64,000 bases of DNA from Terriglobus roseus (GCF_900102185.1 NZ_LT629690.1:3906001-3970000), one strand, 5' to 3'; positions 24,652 to 33,627 are shown, counted from the stretch's first letter. Made by a program: numbers and translations. The notes: generated by a model not told the origin, from the letters alone.

Positions 24652-26880
24652 GTGAAGCGTCTCGTCCTTGCCGCCTTTGCCCTCACCGCATCGCTCGCCG
24701 TTGCGCAAAAGGGAGCCGTCGACTACCGCCTCCCGGAGCAACAACGCTGGGCCGCGCACGCACACGCCATCACGATCACGCGCGACACGTGGGGCATTGC
24801 ACACGTCAAAGGCAAGACCGATGCCGATGCTGTCTTCGGCATGATCTACACGCAGTGCGAAGACGACTTCAACCGCGTGGAGACGAACTATCTCGTATCG
24901 CTTGGCCGAGTGAGCGAAGCCGACGGCGAATCGAAGCTGTGGCAGGACCTACGTCAGCAACTCTTCATTGATCCTGTCGTTCTTAAGCGTGACTTCAACG
25001 ACAGCCCTGACTGGCTGAAAGCGCTGATGGAAGCGTGGGCTGACGGTGCAAACTTCTACCTGGCAAAACACCCCGATGTAAAACCACGCGCACTGACACA
25101 CTTCGAACCATGGATGGCGCTCAGCTTCACGGAAGGCTCCATTGGCGGCGACATTGAACGTGTGAACCTGAAGTCGCTGGAAGACTTCTATGGTGCTTCC
25201 TCCGCGACGAAGCAAGGCCGCATCGACACGCACAACGCCGTCGTTGCCCAGCTTGCACAGGTCAATCGCGATGTAGAACCGGGTGGTTCAAACGGCGCAG
25301 CCATTGCACCCGCGAATACTGCGAACCATCACGCATTGCTGCTCATCAATCCCCACACATCGTTCTTCTTCCGCAGCGAATTGCAGATGCAAAGTGAAGA
25401 GGGCCTGAACGCGTACGGTGCGGTTACATGGGGACAGATCTTCATCTATCAGGGCTTCAACGACCGCGTGGGTTGGATGCATACCTCATCCAACGTTGAT
25501 GCCGTAGACGAATTCAAGAACACCATCGTGAAGATTGGCGATAACGTCATCGGCTACAAGTATGGCGCGGAGATAAAGCCCTTCACACGCCGCACCATCA
25601 CATTGAAGTACAAAGCCGCGGACGGCTCCATGAAGTCACGCAGCTTTGAAGGCATCGCTGATCATCGCGGCCCCATCGTGCGCAAAGACGGCGAACAGTG
25701 GGTCTCAGTACAGCTGATGAACATTCCTATTAAGGCTCTGGAGCAGAGCTTCCTTCGCACGAAGGCGCGTAGCTACGGCGAATACAAAAAGACGATGGAG
25801 TTGATGGCGAATTCGTCCAACAACACCATCTTCGCCAGCGCCGACGGCGACATCGCTTATTGGCACGGCAACTACATTCCAGAGCGCGACACGCGCTTTG
25901 ACTACACCAAGCCCGTTGACGGCACTAATCCCGCTACTGACTGGCAGGGCCTCACCTCGTTGGAACAGATTCCGCAGCTTCGCAATCCCCACAGTGGCTG
26001 GATTGAGAACGTAAACAATGCACCGTGGAGCGGTTCAGGCGAAAGCTCGCTGAAGAAAAAGGACTACCCGCCTTACGTGGAGCAAGGTACGGAAACCGCG
26101 CGCGGCGTTCACATGGTTAAGGTTCTTAACGATCGAAAAGACTTCACGCTGGACTCGCTGCTGACCAGCGCGTTCGATCCGTATCTTCCCTACTTCGCAA
26201 CGACCATTCCTGAATTGCTGAAGGCATACGACGCACTGCCGCAGGACGCTCCACAACGCGCAAAGCTCGCACCGCAGATCGAAATCCTGCGTAAGTGGGA
26301 TGACAAGTGGGCCGCCGACTCAGTCGCCACCACACTCGCTGTCTATTGGGGTGAGGCCAGCGGCACACCTGCTGCAGCAGCAGCGCGGCGCTCCGGCATG
26401 CTGTGGGAGGAATACGTAGTAGCTAATGTGCCACCCGCTGACCTGCTCGCGGGACTGCAGAAAGCCACCGACAGACTGACCGAAGACTTCGGCACATGGC
26501 AGAAGCCGTGGGGTGAAGTGAATCGGTATCAACGTTTGGATGACAGCATCGTGCCACACTTTGACGACGCACAGCCCAGCATCGCGATTCCCTTCACTGC
26601 ATCCACATGGGGATCGCTCGCGGCGTTCGCAGCGCGCAGCTATCCCAACACGAAGAAGCGTTACGGCACCAGCGGAAACAGCTTCGTTGCCGTAGTTGAG
26701 TTCGGTCCGGATCGCGTCCGCGCACGCGCTGTCACGTGCGGCGGCGAAAGTGGCCACCCCGATTCGAAGCACTTTAATGACGAGCAGGATCGTTACGCCA
26801 GCGGCGACTTCCGCGAGGTGATGTACTATCCCGACCAGCTACGCGGTCATGTGGAACGCACGTACCATCCTGGTGAATAA
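24652..26880 (+). CDS. Penicillin acylase family (Ntn-hydrolase) secreted acylase
   Basis: GTG 24652, preceded by AGAGG, gives a 742-residue preproprotein with a signal peptide (MKRLVLAAFALTASLAVAQ). The family's autocleavage site is visible as GGSNGAAIAPA with the probable N-terminal nucleophile S213; the chain before it is the alpha subunit plus linker and the chain after it is the beta subunit, starting with ALLLINPH. Other landmarks are WMHTSSNVDAVD and NSSNNTIFASADGDIAYWHGN. Members cleave amides such as penicillin, acyl-homoserine lactones or lipopeptide acyl chains in the periplasm. The substrate cannot be told. The stop lies six bases from the convergent response-regulator gene. Confidence 0.9.
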   Translation: MKRLVLAAFALTASLAVAQKGAVDYRLPEQQRWAAHAHAITITRDTWGIAHVKGKTDADAVFGMIYTQCEDDFNRVETNYLVSLGRVSEADGESKLWQDLRQQLFIDPVVLKRDFNDSPDWLKALMEAWADGANFYLAKHPDVKPRALTHFEPWMALSFTEGSIGGDIERVNLKSLEDFYGASSATKQGRIDTHNAVVAQLAQVNRDVEPGGSNGAAIAPANTANHHALLLINPHTSFFFRSELQMQSEEGLNAYGAVTWGQIFIYQGFNDRVGWMHTSSNVDAVDEFKNTIVKIGDNVIGYKYGAEIKPFTRRTITLKYKAADGSMKSRSFEGIADHRGPIVRKDGEQWVSVQLMNIPIKALEQSFLRTKARSYGEYKKTMELMANSSNNTIFASADGDIAYWHGNYIPERDTRFDYTKPVDGTNPATDWQGLTSLEQIPQLRNPHSGWIENVNNAPWSGSGESSLKKKDYPPYVEQGTETARGVHMVKVLNDRKDFTLDSLLTSAFDPYLPYFATTIPELLKAYDALPQDAPQRAKLAPQIEILRKWDDKWAADSVATTLAVYWGEASGTPAAAAARRSGMLWEEYVVANVPPADLLAGLQKATDRLTEDFGTWQKPWGEVNRYQRLDDSIVPHFDDAQPSIAIPFTASTWGSLAAFAARSYPNTKKRYGTSGNSFVAVVEFGPDRVRARAVTCGGESGHPDSKHFNDEQDRYASGDFREVMYYPDQLRGHVERTYHPGE

Positions 26881-26886
26881 CGTGGC

Positions 26887-27726
26887 TTAAAGGTTGAAGA
26901 GTTCGCGCAGCCGCTTCACCTGCGCGCGCGCCACTGGAATCTCAGTGTGTTTGCGGTCGTCCATGCGCAATAAGTAGCTGGATTTGAACCACGGCACCAC
27001 TTCGCGGATGTGCTGAATGTTCACCACAAAGCTGCGATGCGCACGCCAGAACGTCTCTGGATCGAGCTGATCCAAGAGTTCTTCCAGCGTGCGGACGTTA
27101 CTCATGCCTTCCAGCGTTGGTGTCACAACAGAGATGGCGCCTTCTTCAATGGAGGCGAAGCAGATCTCTCGCTGGTCCACCAACAACAAACGTTGTGCAG
27201 AACGGACTACGACCTTGCCGGATCGTTGTTTGGGAGCGGTTACAGCTTGCTGCGCCTGAACCTCCAGCAGCTTTAGAAGACTTTCCAGACGCTCCTCAGC
27301 GCTTGCCTGCGCAACAGGTTCAAGTTGCGTCTCGGCTGCGGCAAGCGTTTGGCCCGCACGACGCATGCGCGCCTTCTCAACCGCAAGGGCAACGCGCTTT
27401 TCTTCGAATGGCTTCAGCAGGTAATCAATGGCGTTTACTTCAAACGCGCGGACCGCGTACTGGTCAAATGCCGTGGCAAAAATGACCTCAGGCATGCGCA
27501 GCGAACGGTCTTCCATGAGCCGCTTCAACACGCCGAAGCCGTCCAGCCCGGGCATCTGTACATCCATGAACAGGACGTCCGGCGCGTGATCCAGCACGGT
27601 GGAAACTGCTTCCAATCCGTTGGAGGCTTCGGCCACCACATCGACCTCGCCAGCGCGTTCCAGCAGGTAACGGAGTTCGCGCCGCGCCAGCGCTTCATCG
27701 TCCACAATGACGGCATTCAAAGGCAT
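26887..27726 (-). CDS. LytTR-family response regulator
   Basis: The 279-residue protein begins with a receiver domain: acidic pair in VDDEAL, phosphoacceptor D55 in LFMDVQMPG, conserved T/K positions in FATAFDQYAV and LLKPFEEKR. A linker of about 60 residues leads to a C-terminal LytTR DNA-binding domain (KVVVRSAQRLLLVDQREI, FWRAHRSFVVNIQHI, about 175-279). LytTR regulators usually pair with a membrane histidine kinase of the 5TM/His_kinase family, but none is adjacent, so the partner is elsewhere. No operator can be assigned. Confidence 0.93.
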   Translation of the reverse strand: MPLNAVIVDDEALARRELRYLLERAGEVDVVAEASNGLEAVSTVLDHAPDVLFMDVQMPGLDGFGVLKRLMEDRSLRMPEVIFATAFDQYAVRAFEVNAIDYLLKPFEEKRVALAVEKARMRRAGQTLAAAETQLEPVAQASAEERLESLLKLLEVQAQQAVTAPKQRSGKVVVRSAQRLLLVDQREICFASIEEGAISVVTPTLEGMSNVRTLEELLDQLDPETFWRAHRSFVVNIQHIREVVPWFKSSYLLRMDDRKHTEIPVARAQVKRLRELFNL

Positions 27727-27770
27727 TGGATATAGGGTACGCCTTTATGAATGTGCGGGGAGTACCAACG

Positions 27771-27807
27771 AAAATGCCGGATGCAGTGTGATTTTCTGCA
27801 TCCGGCA
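27771..27807 (-). terminator. Rho-independent terminator
   Basis: A perfect 12-bp stem TGCCGGATGCAG (27775-27786) with a 9-base loop is followed, on the minus strand, by a short T-run. It ends transcription of the 315-residue gene before the LytTR gene. Confidence 0.82.
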
Positions 27808-27831
27808 CGATTTTGTTCAGGTGCTGTGGCC

Positions 27832-28779
27832 TTACATGTTGGTGTGGCCGGCACGCATCTCTTCGTTGAAGGTGGGGCGCGTGAAGTCTAGCGCGTCCTG
27901 CAGGTGGTGCTCGTATTCCGCGTGGTGTGCCATCAACGGCTCTGTGCTGGAGGCGTATTCAAACTTCGGATCGAGCTTGAGGATTCCCTCGCCAGCGAGC
28001 GACTCAGCGGTCTTCTTCAACTCTTCCACCGTGGTGTTCAGGTACTGAGCATCGCGAGGGTCGGCAATCCAGACCGGTGCGCCGCCACCAAGCACGCCGC
28101 TCAGCCAGTAGATCTTGCTCAGCAGGTAATCCGCACGCTGCTGCGCGGTGGTGTCGTTAAAGATGAACTTGCCCTGCTTGGCGGAGTAGTAACGCGTGGT
28201 TACGGGAACCACCTGGCGGTTGCCGCCGCTCTTGGTAAGTTCCATCTGGCCCTGGTCCAGAATCTTGCGGACGGCGTTGTAAATAAAGCCTTCTGCAAAG
28301 GGCTGCTCCGGCGCTGCGACAACTTCAGCAAACGTCACGGTCATGCTGGCGCTGACCTTGGCCTTCAGATACTGGTCGGCAGCCGTCTTGCCGTCTTCCA
28401 GCGTTGCGCCGCCGTGCACCACGTAGGTGTCTGCACCGCTGACGGAGAGATGGAAAGGCCACTGCCAGTTCGTGAACGAAACAGGCAGGCCGCCCAGAGT
28501 TACGAAGACGTCCGGGCGCGGATTGGTGAGGCGCTTTGCCGACTCCAGCAGGTAGGCACGCACAGCAGGCGCAATGTTCGCCGCGGTGATGTCAAAGCCT
28601 GCGCTCAGTTCCAGCGTGAAGGTGTGGCCCTCGGGCGCGGAGACCAGCGCCAACGTGTACTTCTCCGTAGGAATGCCGTTGAACCCGGCCGATTCCTGCC
28701 CGTTCACCACTGCCAGACCGGCTTCTGCCGCGGCCTTCTGTACACCCTCTGCCAACTTCGTGTTCAAAGCGATTGCCAT
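27832..28779 (-). CDS. Unrecognised cytoplasmic 315-residue protein
   Basis: I do not recognise a family. The protein has no signal peptide or membrane segment. It is soluble-looking, begins with a helix (IALNTKLAEGVQKAAAEAG), then beta-rich stretches (KYTLALVSAPEGHTFTLEL, FHLSVSGADTYVVHGGAT), then a mostly helical C-terminal half (QRADYLLSKIYWLSG, TVEELKKTAESLAGEG) ending in a histidine-rich segment (MAHHAEYEHHLQDAL). Coding character and an own terminator support a real gene. The start (ATG 28779) has GGAA six bases upstream. It is divergent from the beta-propeller gene, with a 260-bp shared intergenic region. Confidence 0.7.
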   Translation of the reverse strand: MAIALNTKLAEGVQKAAAEAGLAVVNGQESAGFNGIPTEKYTLALVSAPEGHTFTLELSAGFDITAANIAPAVRAYLLESAKRLTNPRPDVFVTLGGLPVSFTNWQWPFHLSVSGADTYVVHGGATLEDGKTAADQYLKAKVSASMTVTFAEVVAAPEQPFAEGFIYNAVRKILDQGQMELTKSGGNRQVVPVTTRYYSAKQGKFIFNDTTAQQRADYLLSKIYWLSGVLGGGAPVWIADPRDAQYLNTTVEELKKTAESLAGEGILKLDPKFEYASSTEPLMAHHAEYEHHLQDALDFTRPTFNEEMRAGHTNM

Positions 28780-29039
28780 TTCCGTTCCTGTGTTTTTCTG
28801 TGCGCGCGGACCGTCCGGTTCGCCGCGAATTTCCTGCTTTTGCCTGACACTTTATGGTAACGCGAATGGGCCGAAAGGATGGCTCGCCAATCTGTCCCGC
28901 CTGCATTTGCGCCTCCGCCTCGCCCACGATGGATATATTGGCGATTAAAGTGAAATCGCGCTGGTTGCCCGTGGAAGATGACACGACTCTGGCGGAACCG
29001 GGTAAACCACTTAACAGTAAGGATTTTCGGGAGATAGCT

Positions 29040-30140
29040 TTGGTTTCTCGGCGTGAATTTGTTCAGGGAGCGGCTGGATTGGTGGCGGCCTCCGCTACGA
29101 CACAGTTGCTGGGGCAGGCGGAGATGGATGCGAAGCCGGTGACTTCCTATCCGGATGGGCGCCCAGTAGCGCTGTTGCGGTTGAACGCCACGGATGCCGG
29201 GCCAATTCTGAAGCACGGGATGGGGCCTAACCAGTGCGATTACCTCGGAGCGCGCGAGGCGATCTGTTTTCGTTACGGCGATACGTATTACCTGCACTAT
29301 GACGGCGCTGGGCCAAAGGGTTGGCTGGCGTGCCTGGCAACGAGCCGGGATTTGAAGAAGTGGAAGCTTCATGGGCCGGTGCTGGACCTTGGCGCTCCGG
29401 GAACGGATGACAGCGGAACGGCGACATCGCCATGGACGGTCTTCGATGGGCAATGGTGGCACATGTATTACGTGGGCTGCCGAACGACGACTCCGCCGCC
29501 GAACAGAATTCCTTCAGTGCCGTACTTCACGCTGACGGCGCGCAGCATGCATCCATACGGGCCATGGGAGAAGCAGACGGAGGTTGTTCCCTTTCACACG
29601 CAGCCTGGCACCTATTACGCGGATACAGCTAGTCCTGGGCAGGTTGTGAAGCAAGGGGACGAATACCTGATGTTCTTCAGCGCTGCGGCATTTCATGAGG
29701 AGGCTTCGCAGAAGAAGGTGCTGAGGCGGACGCTGTCGATTGCGCGAACGAAGGATCTGGATGGTACGTGGACGGTAGATGCAAAACCGATTCTGCCGCC
29801 GGAGCAGCAGCTTGAGAATTCCGCGCTGTATTACGAACCTACGATCGAAACATGGTTCTTGTTTGCAAACCACATTGGACTGGATGCAAGTGGCGAGTAT
29901 ACGGACAGCATCTGGGTGTACTGGTCGAAAGACCTGACGAAGTGGGATGCGGAGAACCGCGCGACTGTGTTGGATCGCACGAACTGCCGGTGGGCGGTGA
30001 AGTGCATCGGGATGCCATCGGTGGTGCAGGTGGGTAAGAGGCTTGCCATCTTTTACGATGCTCCGGCGCAGACTCCAGGGCACATGAAGCGCGACGTTGG
30101 ATTGGCGTGGCTGGACCTGCCGTTGCGTATTCCGTCGTAG
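29040..30140 (+). CDS. Tat-exported five-bladed beta-propeller glycoside hydrolase-like protein (GH43/GH32 type)
   Basis: TTG 29040, with GGGAG six bases upstream, gives a 366-residue protein with the twin-arginine signal VSRREFVQGAAGLVAA. An in-frame start at 28854 would add about 62 residues without character. The repeats YYLHYDGAG...LATSRDLKKW, WHMYYVGC, YLMFFSAAA...ARTKDLDGTW and YTDSIWVYWSKDLTKW are the blade pattern of GH43/62/32/68/130-type propellers. It probably acts on arabino-, xylo- or fructo-linked sugars in the periplasm. Catalytic acids were not assigned with certainty and a lectin-like inactive member is possible. Confidence 0.7.
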   Translation: MVSRREFVQGAAGLVAASATTQLLGQAEMDAKPVTSYPDGRPVALLRLNATDAGPILKHGMGPNQCDYLGAREAICFRYGDTYYLHYDGAGPKGWLACLATSRDLKKWKLHGPVLDLGAPGTDDSGTATSPWTVFDGQWWHMYYVGCRTTTPPPNRIPSVPYFTLTARSMHPYGPWEKQTEVVPFHTQPGTYYADTASPGQVVKQGDEYLMFFSAAAFHEEASQKKVLRRTLSIARTKDLDGTWTVDAKPILPPEQQLENSALYYEPTIETWFLFANHIGLDASGEYTDSIWVYWSKDLTKWDAENRATVLDRTNCRWAVKCIGMPSVVQVGKRLAIFYDAPAQTPGHMKRDVGLAWLDLPLRIPS

Positions 30141-30247
30141 CGATTACGCCCTGGTATCGACATATAGACTTTTTTCAAGTTTGGCGGCCTTAAAGCACCT
30201 GCTCTGCAAACCCGAAAACCCCGAAGAAGCGGCTACCATAGCAGGTA

Positions 30248-31072
30248 ATGGCGAAGCGTTCGAAAGCAGCGGAACAGGTGCAACCAGCGGAACCGGCAGA
30301 GTCGCTGGAAGACCGACTGCGCTACCAGTTTCGCAATCCTGACCTGCTGCGACTGGCGCTGACGCATAGTTCGCTGGCCTTTGAAAAAGGCGACGGCACG
30401 CCGAACCGCACCACGGAAGACAATGAGCAGCTTGAGTTTCTGGGCGATGCCGTTGTCGGCCTCATCGTTACCGAGTTGCTGATTCAGCACTTTCCCGACC
30501 GCCGTGAGGGTGACCTGACCCGCATGCGTGCCATGCTGGTAAGCGGTAAGAGCATGAGCGAGGCGGCTGTACGTCTCGGCATTGGGCGCGACCTGTTCCT
30601 GGGACGTGGCGAAGAATCCACCGGCGGGCGGACGCGTTCCAGCGTTCTGGCAGACGCCGTGGAAGCCATTGTTGCAGCAATCTTTCGCGATGCCGGTAAC
30701 GCCGGTTCTGCCCCCGGCGGCGGGTTGCGCGCAGCGAAGGCGTTTGTGGAGCGCGAAATCTTCAAGCCACGTCTGACTGATCTGAAAATGGCTGCGTCGC
30801 AGGGTGCGCGTTTCGGCGGAATTGTGGGCGATTGGAAGTCCGCCTTGCAGGAGTTGCTGCAGGCGCGCGGCGAGGGGCAGCCGACGTATCGCACGCTGGA
30901 AGAGACAGGCGATGCGCACAACAAGCGCTTCCGCGTGGAAGTGCTGTTGGGCGACCGCGTAATGGGCGAGGGCGAGGGCGGTAGCAAGAAAGCCGCGCAG
31001 CAAGCTGCTGCGCATATCGCCTATGACCTGTTGAATCCTGAGATTGCGGACGGGGTAATCGCCACCGCATGA
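30248..31072 (+). CDS. rnc: Ribonuclease III
   Basis: The 274-residue protein has the RNase III signature NEQLEFLGDAVVG (residues 59-71) and a second acidic cluster SVLADAVEAIVAAIF, then a double-stranded RNA-binding domain (GDWKSALQELLQARG to GGSKKAAQQAAAHIAYDLL, about 197-265). It cuts double-stranded RNA in rRNA and mRNA processing. It is longer than the typical ~230 residues because of a glycine/alanine-rich insert (DAGNAGSAPGGGLRAA) and extra residues between the domains. The stop overlaps lepB by four bases. Confidence 0.96.
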   Translation: MAKRSKAAEQVQPAEPAESLEDRLRYQFRNPDLLRLALTHSSLAFEKGDGTPNRTTEDNEQLEFLGDAVVGLIVTELLIQHFPDRREGDLTRMRAMLVSGKSMSEAAVRLGIGRDLFLGRGEESTGGRTRSSVLADAVEAIVAAIFRDAGNAGSAPGGGLRAAKAFVEREIFKPRLTDLKMAASQGARFGGIVGDWKSALQELLQARGEGQPTYRTLEETGDAHNKRFRVEVLLGDRVMGEGEGGSKKAAQQAAAHIAYDLLNPEIADGVIATA

Positions 31073-31761
31073 TGCGACGCGCGGCCAGCTTCGTTGCCGA
31101 TGCAATGGGCCAGATGGCCTCGTCGTTGGCGCGGCTTACGGTCGTGGCGCTGTTCGTCATCACATTTGTGGTTCAGCCATCGCAAATCCCAACGGGGTCA
31201 ATGATTCCGACTCTGCTCGTCGGCGATTTTGTGCTCGTCAACAAGCAGGTTTACGCCGATCCCGGTCACTTTCGCTGGCTCATGCCATACCGTGATCCGC
31301 GGCGCGACGACATCATCGTCTTTCATTACCCCATCGACCCAGCCCAGCTACTGGTGAAGCGCGTGATCGCCGTTCCCGGAGATCGGGTGCATCTTCATGA
31401 GGGGCAAGTAGTGCTGAATGGCCAACCATTGAAAGAGCCGTTCGCTCTGTACACGCCCACAGGCCGTTCGCCGTATCGCGATGAGTTTCCGAATCTGCAG
31501 CGTGCTGATCCCGCCGCAGAAGCGACATGGTGGATTGAACTGCGACAACGCATCCGAGCAGGAGATCTGCCCATACCGGCGGGCCGCTATTTTGCCATGG
31601 GCGACAACCGCAACAACAGCCAGGACAGCCGCTTCTGGGGGCTTGTTCCGAGGAACTCGCTCGTTGGCGATCCGTTCCTTATCTACCTGAGCACCGCGCC
31701 CACGCCAGAGCATCCACGCGGACATCTGCGCTTCGATCGCATCGGCAGAATTGTCCGCTGA
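31069..31761 (+). CDS. lepB: Signal peptidase I
   Basis: The 230-residue protein has one N-terminal membrane helix (about 22-38), the catalytic serine S44 in PTGSMIPTL and the general-base lysine K97 in VKRVIAVPGD, then MGDNRNNSQDSRFWG. It cleaves signal peptides of exported proteins at the outer face of the inner membrane. It overlaps rnc by ATGA; lepB and rnc are also neighbours in E. coli, but in the opposite order. A second lepB is at 59215-60009. Confidence 0.95.
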   Translation: MMRRAASFVADAMGQMASSLARLTVVALFVITFVVQPSQIPTGSMIPTLLVGDFVLVNKQVYADPGHFRWLMPYRDPRRDDIIVFHYPIDPAQLLVKRVIAVPGDRVHLHEGQVVLNGQPLKEPFALYTPTGRSPYRDEFPNLQRADPAAEATWWIELRQRIRAGDLPIPAGRYFAMGDNRNNSQDSRFWGLVPRNSLVGDPFLIYLSTAPTPEHPRGHLRFDRIGRIVR

Positions 31762-31829
31762 AAAATCTTTCTTGACGTTGCTGCGCTGCGTAACAGGAAA
31801 TAGCTAACAAGGTTTTGGGAGGCTTTTCT

Positions 31830-32651
31830 GTGGCGACAACACCGGGCATTGATCAGATCAAACAAGGCATGCGCAACACGTGGATGGCGGGCGACTTTGG
31901 CGTCATTGCGAAAACTATCTCTGTGGGAGCCGAAGAGTTTGCGCACAGCCTAGGTCTACCTGCGGGCGCAAAAGTATTGGATGTAGCAACGGGAACAGGC
32001 AACGTGGCGATTCCGCTGGCACGCACAGGATGCGTTGTGACCGGCGTGGACATTGCGCCTAACCTGCTGGTGCAGGCACGCGAACGCGCCGCGGCGGAAG
32101 GCTTGGCCGTGACCTTCGACGAAGGTGATGCGGAAGCACTGCCTTATGCCGACGGAAGCTTTGACGCTGTAGTGACTATGTTCGGTGCCATGTTCGCCCC
32201 TCGGCCAGAACTGGTGGCGAAGGAGTTTGCGCGCGTTCTCAGGCCCGGTGGTCTGCTGGCGATGGCGAACTGGAATCCTGAGAGCTTTACCGGCAAGATG
32301 CTCCGCGCAGGATCGAAGCACGTTCCTCCGCCGTCGGGAATTGCGCCGCCGGTTCAGTGGGGCGATGAGGCAATCGTGCAGCAGCGCCTAGCCGACGGCT
32401 TCACGGACATCCATACGGAACTGGCCCCGATTGACTTCGATTTACCCGGCGGACCAGCGGCTGCAGTTCAACTGTTTCGCACCTATTACGGGCCCACGCA
32501 TGTGGCGTTCGGACGGTTGGACGAAGCAGGACAAGCAGCCTTGGCCGCAGATCTCGTCGCTCTCTGGTCAGAGCATAACGTTGCGGACAATCCGACATCG
32601 CACACCCTGGTGCGCAACGAGTATCGCAAGGTAACGGCCCGTCGCGCTTAA
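31830..32651 (+). CDS. Class I SAM-dependent methyltransferase
   Basis: GTG 31830, with GGGAGG eight bases upstream, gives 273 residues. The Rossmann motifs are VLDVATGTGNVAIPLA (motif I), GVDIAPNLL (motif II), EGDAEALPYADGSFDAVVTMFG (motif III/IV) and RVLRPGGLLAMANW (motif VI). This matches the UbiE/Methyltransf_11 type of small-molecule methyltransferase. Substrate unknown. Its stop codon overlaps the stop of the convergent DUF4097-like gene in a shared TTAA. Confidence 0.9.
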   Translation: MATTPGIDQIKQGMRNTWMAGDFGVIAKTISVGAEEFAHSLGLPAGAKVLDVATGTGNVAIPLARTGCVVTGVDIAPNLLVQARERAAAEGLAVTFDEGDAEALPYADGSFDAVVTMFGAMFAPRPELVAKEFARVLRPGGLLAMANWNPESFTGKMLRAGSKHVPPPSGIAPPVQWGDEAIVQQRLADGFTDIHTELAPIDFDLPGGPAAAVQLFRTYYGPTHVAFGRLDEAGQAALAADLVALWSEHNVADNPTSHTLVRNEYRKVTARRA

Positions 32652-33502
32652 GAACCGGACAGCGAGATGTTGCCATCGCCGGAATGGATCCGCAAAGAGG
32701 GACCTCCACCATTCATAGTGCCGCGCACGTGCGAGTGCCCACGATCACCGTTCGTATTGGTGAAGAACGGAAGTGACGAATTGATGCGGCCGTCGCCGGT
32801 GGTGACATCGACTTCAGCGCGCAGATCACGCGGCAGGTTGATATTGATGCTGCCGTCGCCAGTGGTCACGGACGATGAAGATGCCAGCGTAGAACCCTGC
32901 ATAAGGCGCATCGTAATCGCGCCGTCGCCACTGCGCGCTTCAAACTGGTTCAATCGACCCTCCAGATTCATGCTGCCATCGCCGGTGGTGGCATAGAGCG
33001 AACCCTCAGCGCGGCGCAATGTAATGCTGCCATCGCCGGTGGTCAGTCGCAACGTCCCCACAAGCTCTTCGGCGGAGATGGCGCCGTCGCCCGTGTGCGC
33101 CGCAACACTGCCATGAAGGCCGGCGAGGGTGAGCGCACCATCACCACTCCGCAGATCCAGATCTGTTTCCGCGGGCGTCATGATGGTCACTTCCGGGGAG
33201 TTGCCGTGCCAGCCGCCGAAAAAGCTGCGCGACATCTCCTTATGCTTCAGCGCGAAGTGAATACCGTTGCCACCTTGCAGCTCCGCGACGGACCACATGG
33301 AAGGATCGCCGTTGCGATAGTCCACGCGAACGCTGACCGTGCGGCAGCCTCCACAGGAGCGCACGCGCACAGCTGCGTCGTCCACCTGCACCTGCAGCAT
33401 GGGTTTTCCGTTCACGTTGTAACTCTTGTCCCATGTGGATTGGGCAGAGGCCGTGACCAAAAACGATCCCGATAAAAGCAGCGCCAGAGTGATCGATCGC
33501 AT
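32648..33502 (-). CDS. Secreted DUF4097-like beta-repeat protein (GDG-repeat version)
   Basis: ATG 33502 gives 284 residues with a signal peptide (MRSITLALLLSGSFLVTASA). After a conserved head (TWDKSYNVNGKPMLQVQVDD...RSCGGCRTVSVRVDY), the chain is built of ~17-20-residue strands each marked by SGDGAL/TGDGAI/TGDGSI, eight or so in all, ending NGGGPSLRIHSGDGNISLSGS. This is the layout of DUF4097/DUF4098 adhesin-like beta-solenoids. A close paralogue with GSGG instead of GDG in the same positions is at 43881-44681. Both keep a CGxCR pair, probably a disulfide. Function unknown; cell-surface or periplasmic. Confidence 0.78.
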   Translation of the reverse strand: MRSITLALLLSGSFLVTASAQSTWDKSYNVNGKPMLQVQVDDAAVRVRSCGGCRTVSVRVDYRNGDPSMWSVAELQGGNGIHFALKHKEMSRSFFGGWHGNSPEVTIMTPAETDLDLRSGDGALTLAGLHGSVAAHTGDGAISAEELVGTLRLTTGDGSITLRRAEGSLYATTGDGSMNLEGRLNQFEARSGDGAITMRLMQGSTLASSSSVTTGDGSININLPRDLRAEVDVTTGDGRINSSLPFFTNTNGDRGHSHVRGTMNGGGPSLRIHSGDGNISLSGS

Positions 33503-33595
33503 AAAACTCTCCTTACACACGCTGATACGTTTCAAACCAGCATTCCGTTCACAGATTCTGCACCATTCGCGGGGATTTTCGATAGTTCTGCACCA

Positions 33596-33627
33596 ATAAA
33601 AAACGGCCATCCATAAGGATGGCCGTT
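33596..33627 (-). terminator. Rho-independent terminator of second TonB-dependent receptor gene
   Basis: A perfect 11-bp stem AACGGCCATCC (33602-33612) with loop ATAA is followed on the minus strand by TTTTTATT. It lies 27 bp after the receptor stop. Confidence 0.92.

Noticed and set aside
32648-33502. Periodic GCCGTCGCC-like DNA pattern considered as a CRISPR or tandem repeat array
   Set aside because: The periodicity is explained by the GDG repeats of the encoded protein; there are no uniform repeats with unique spacers.
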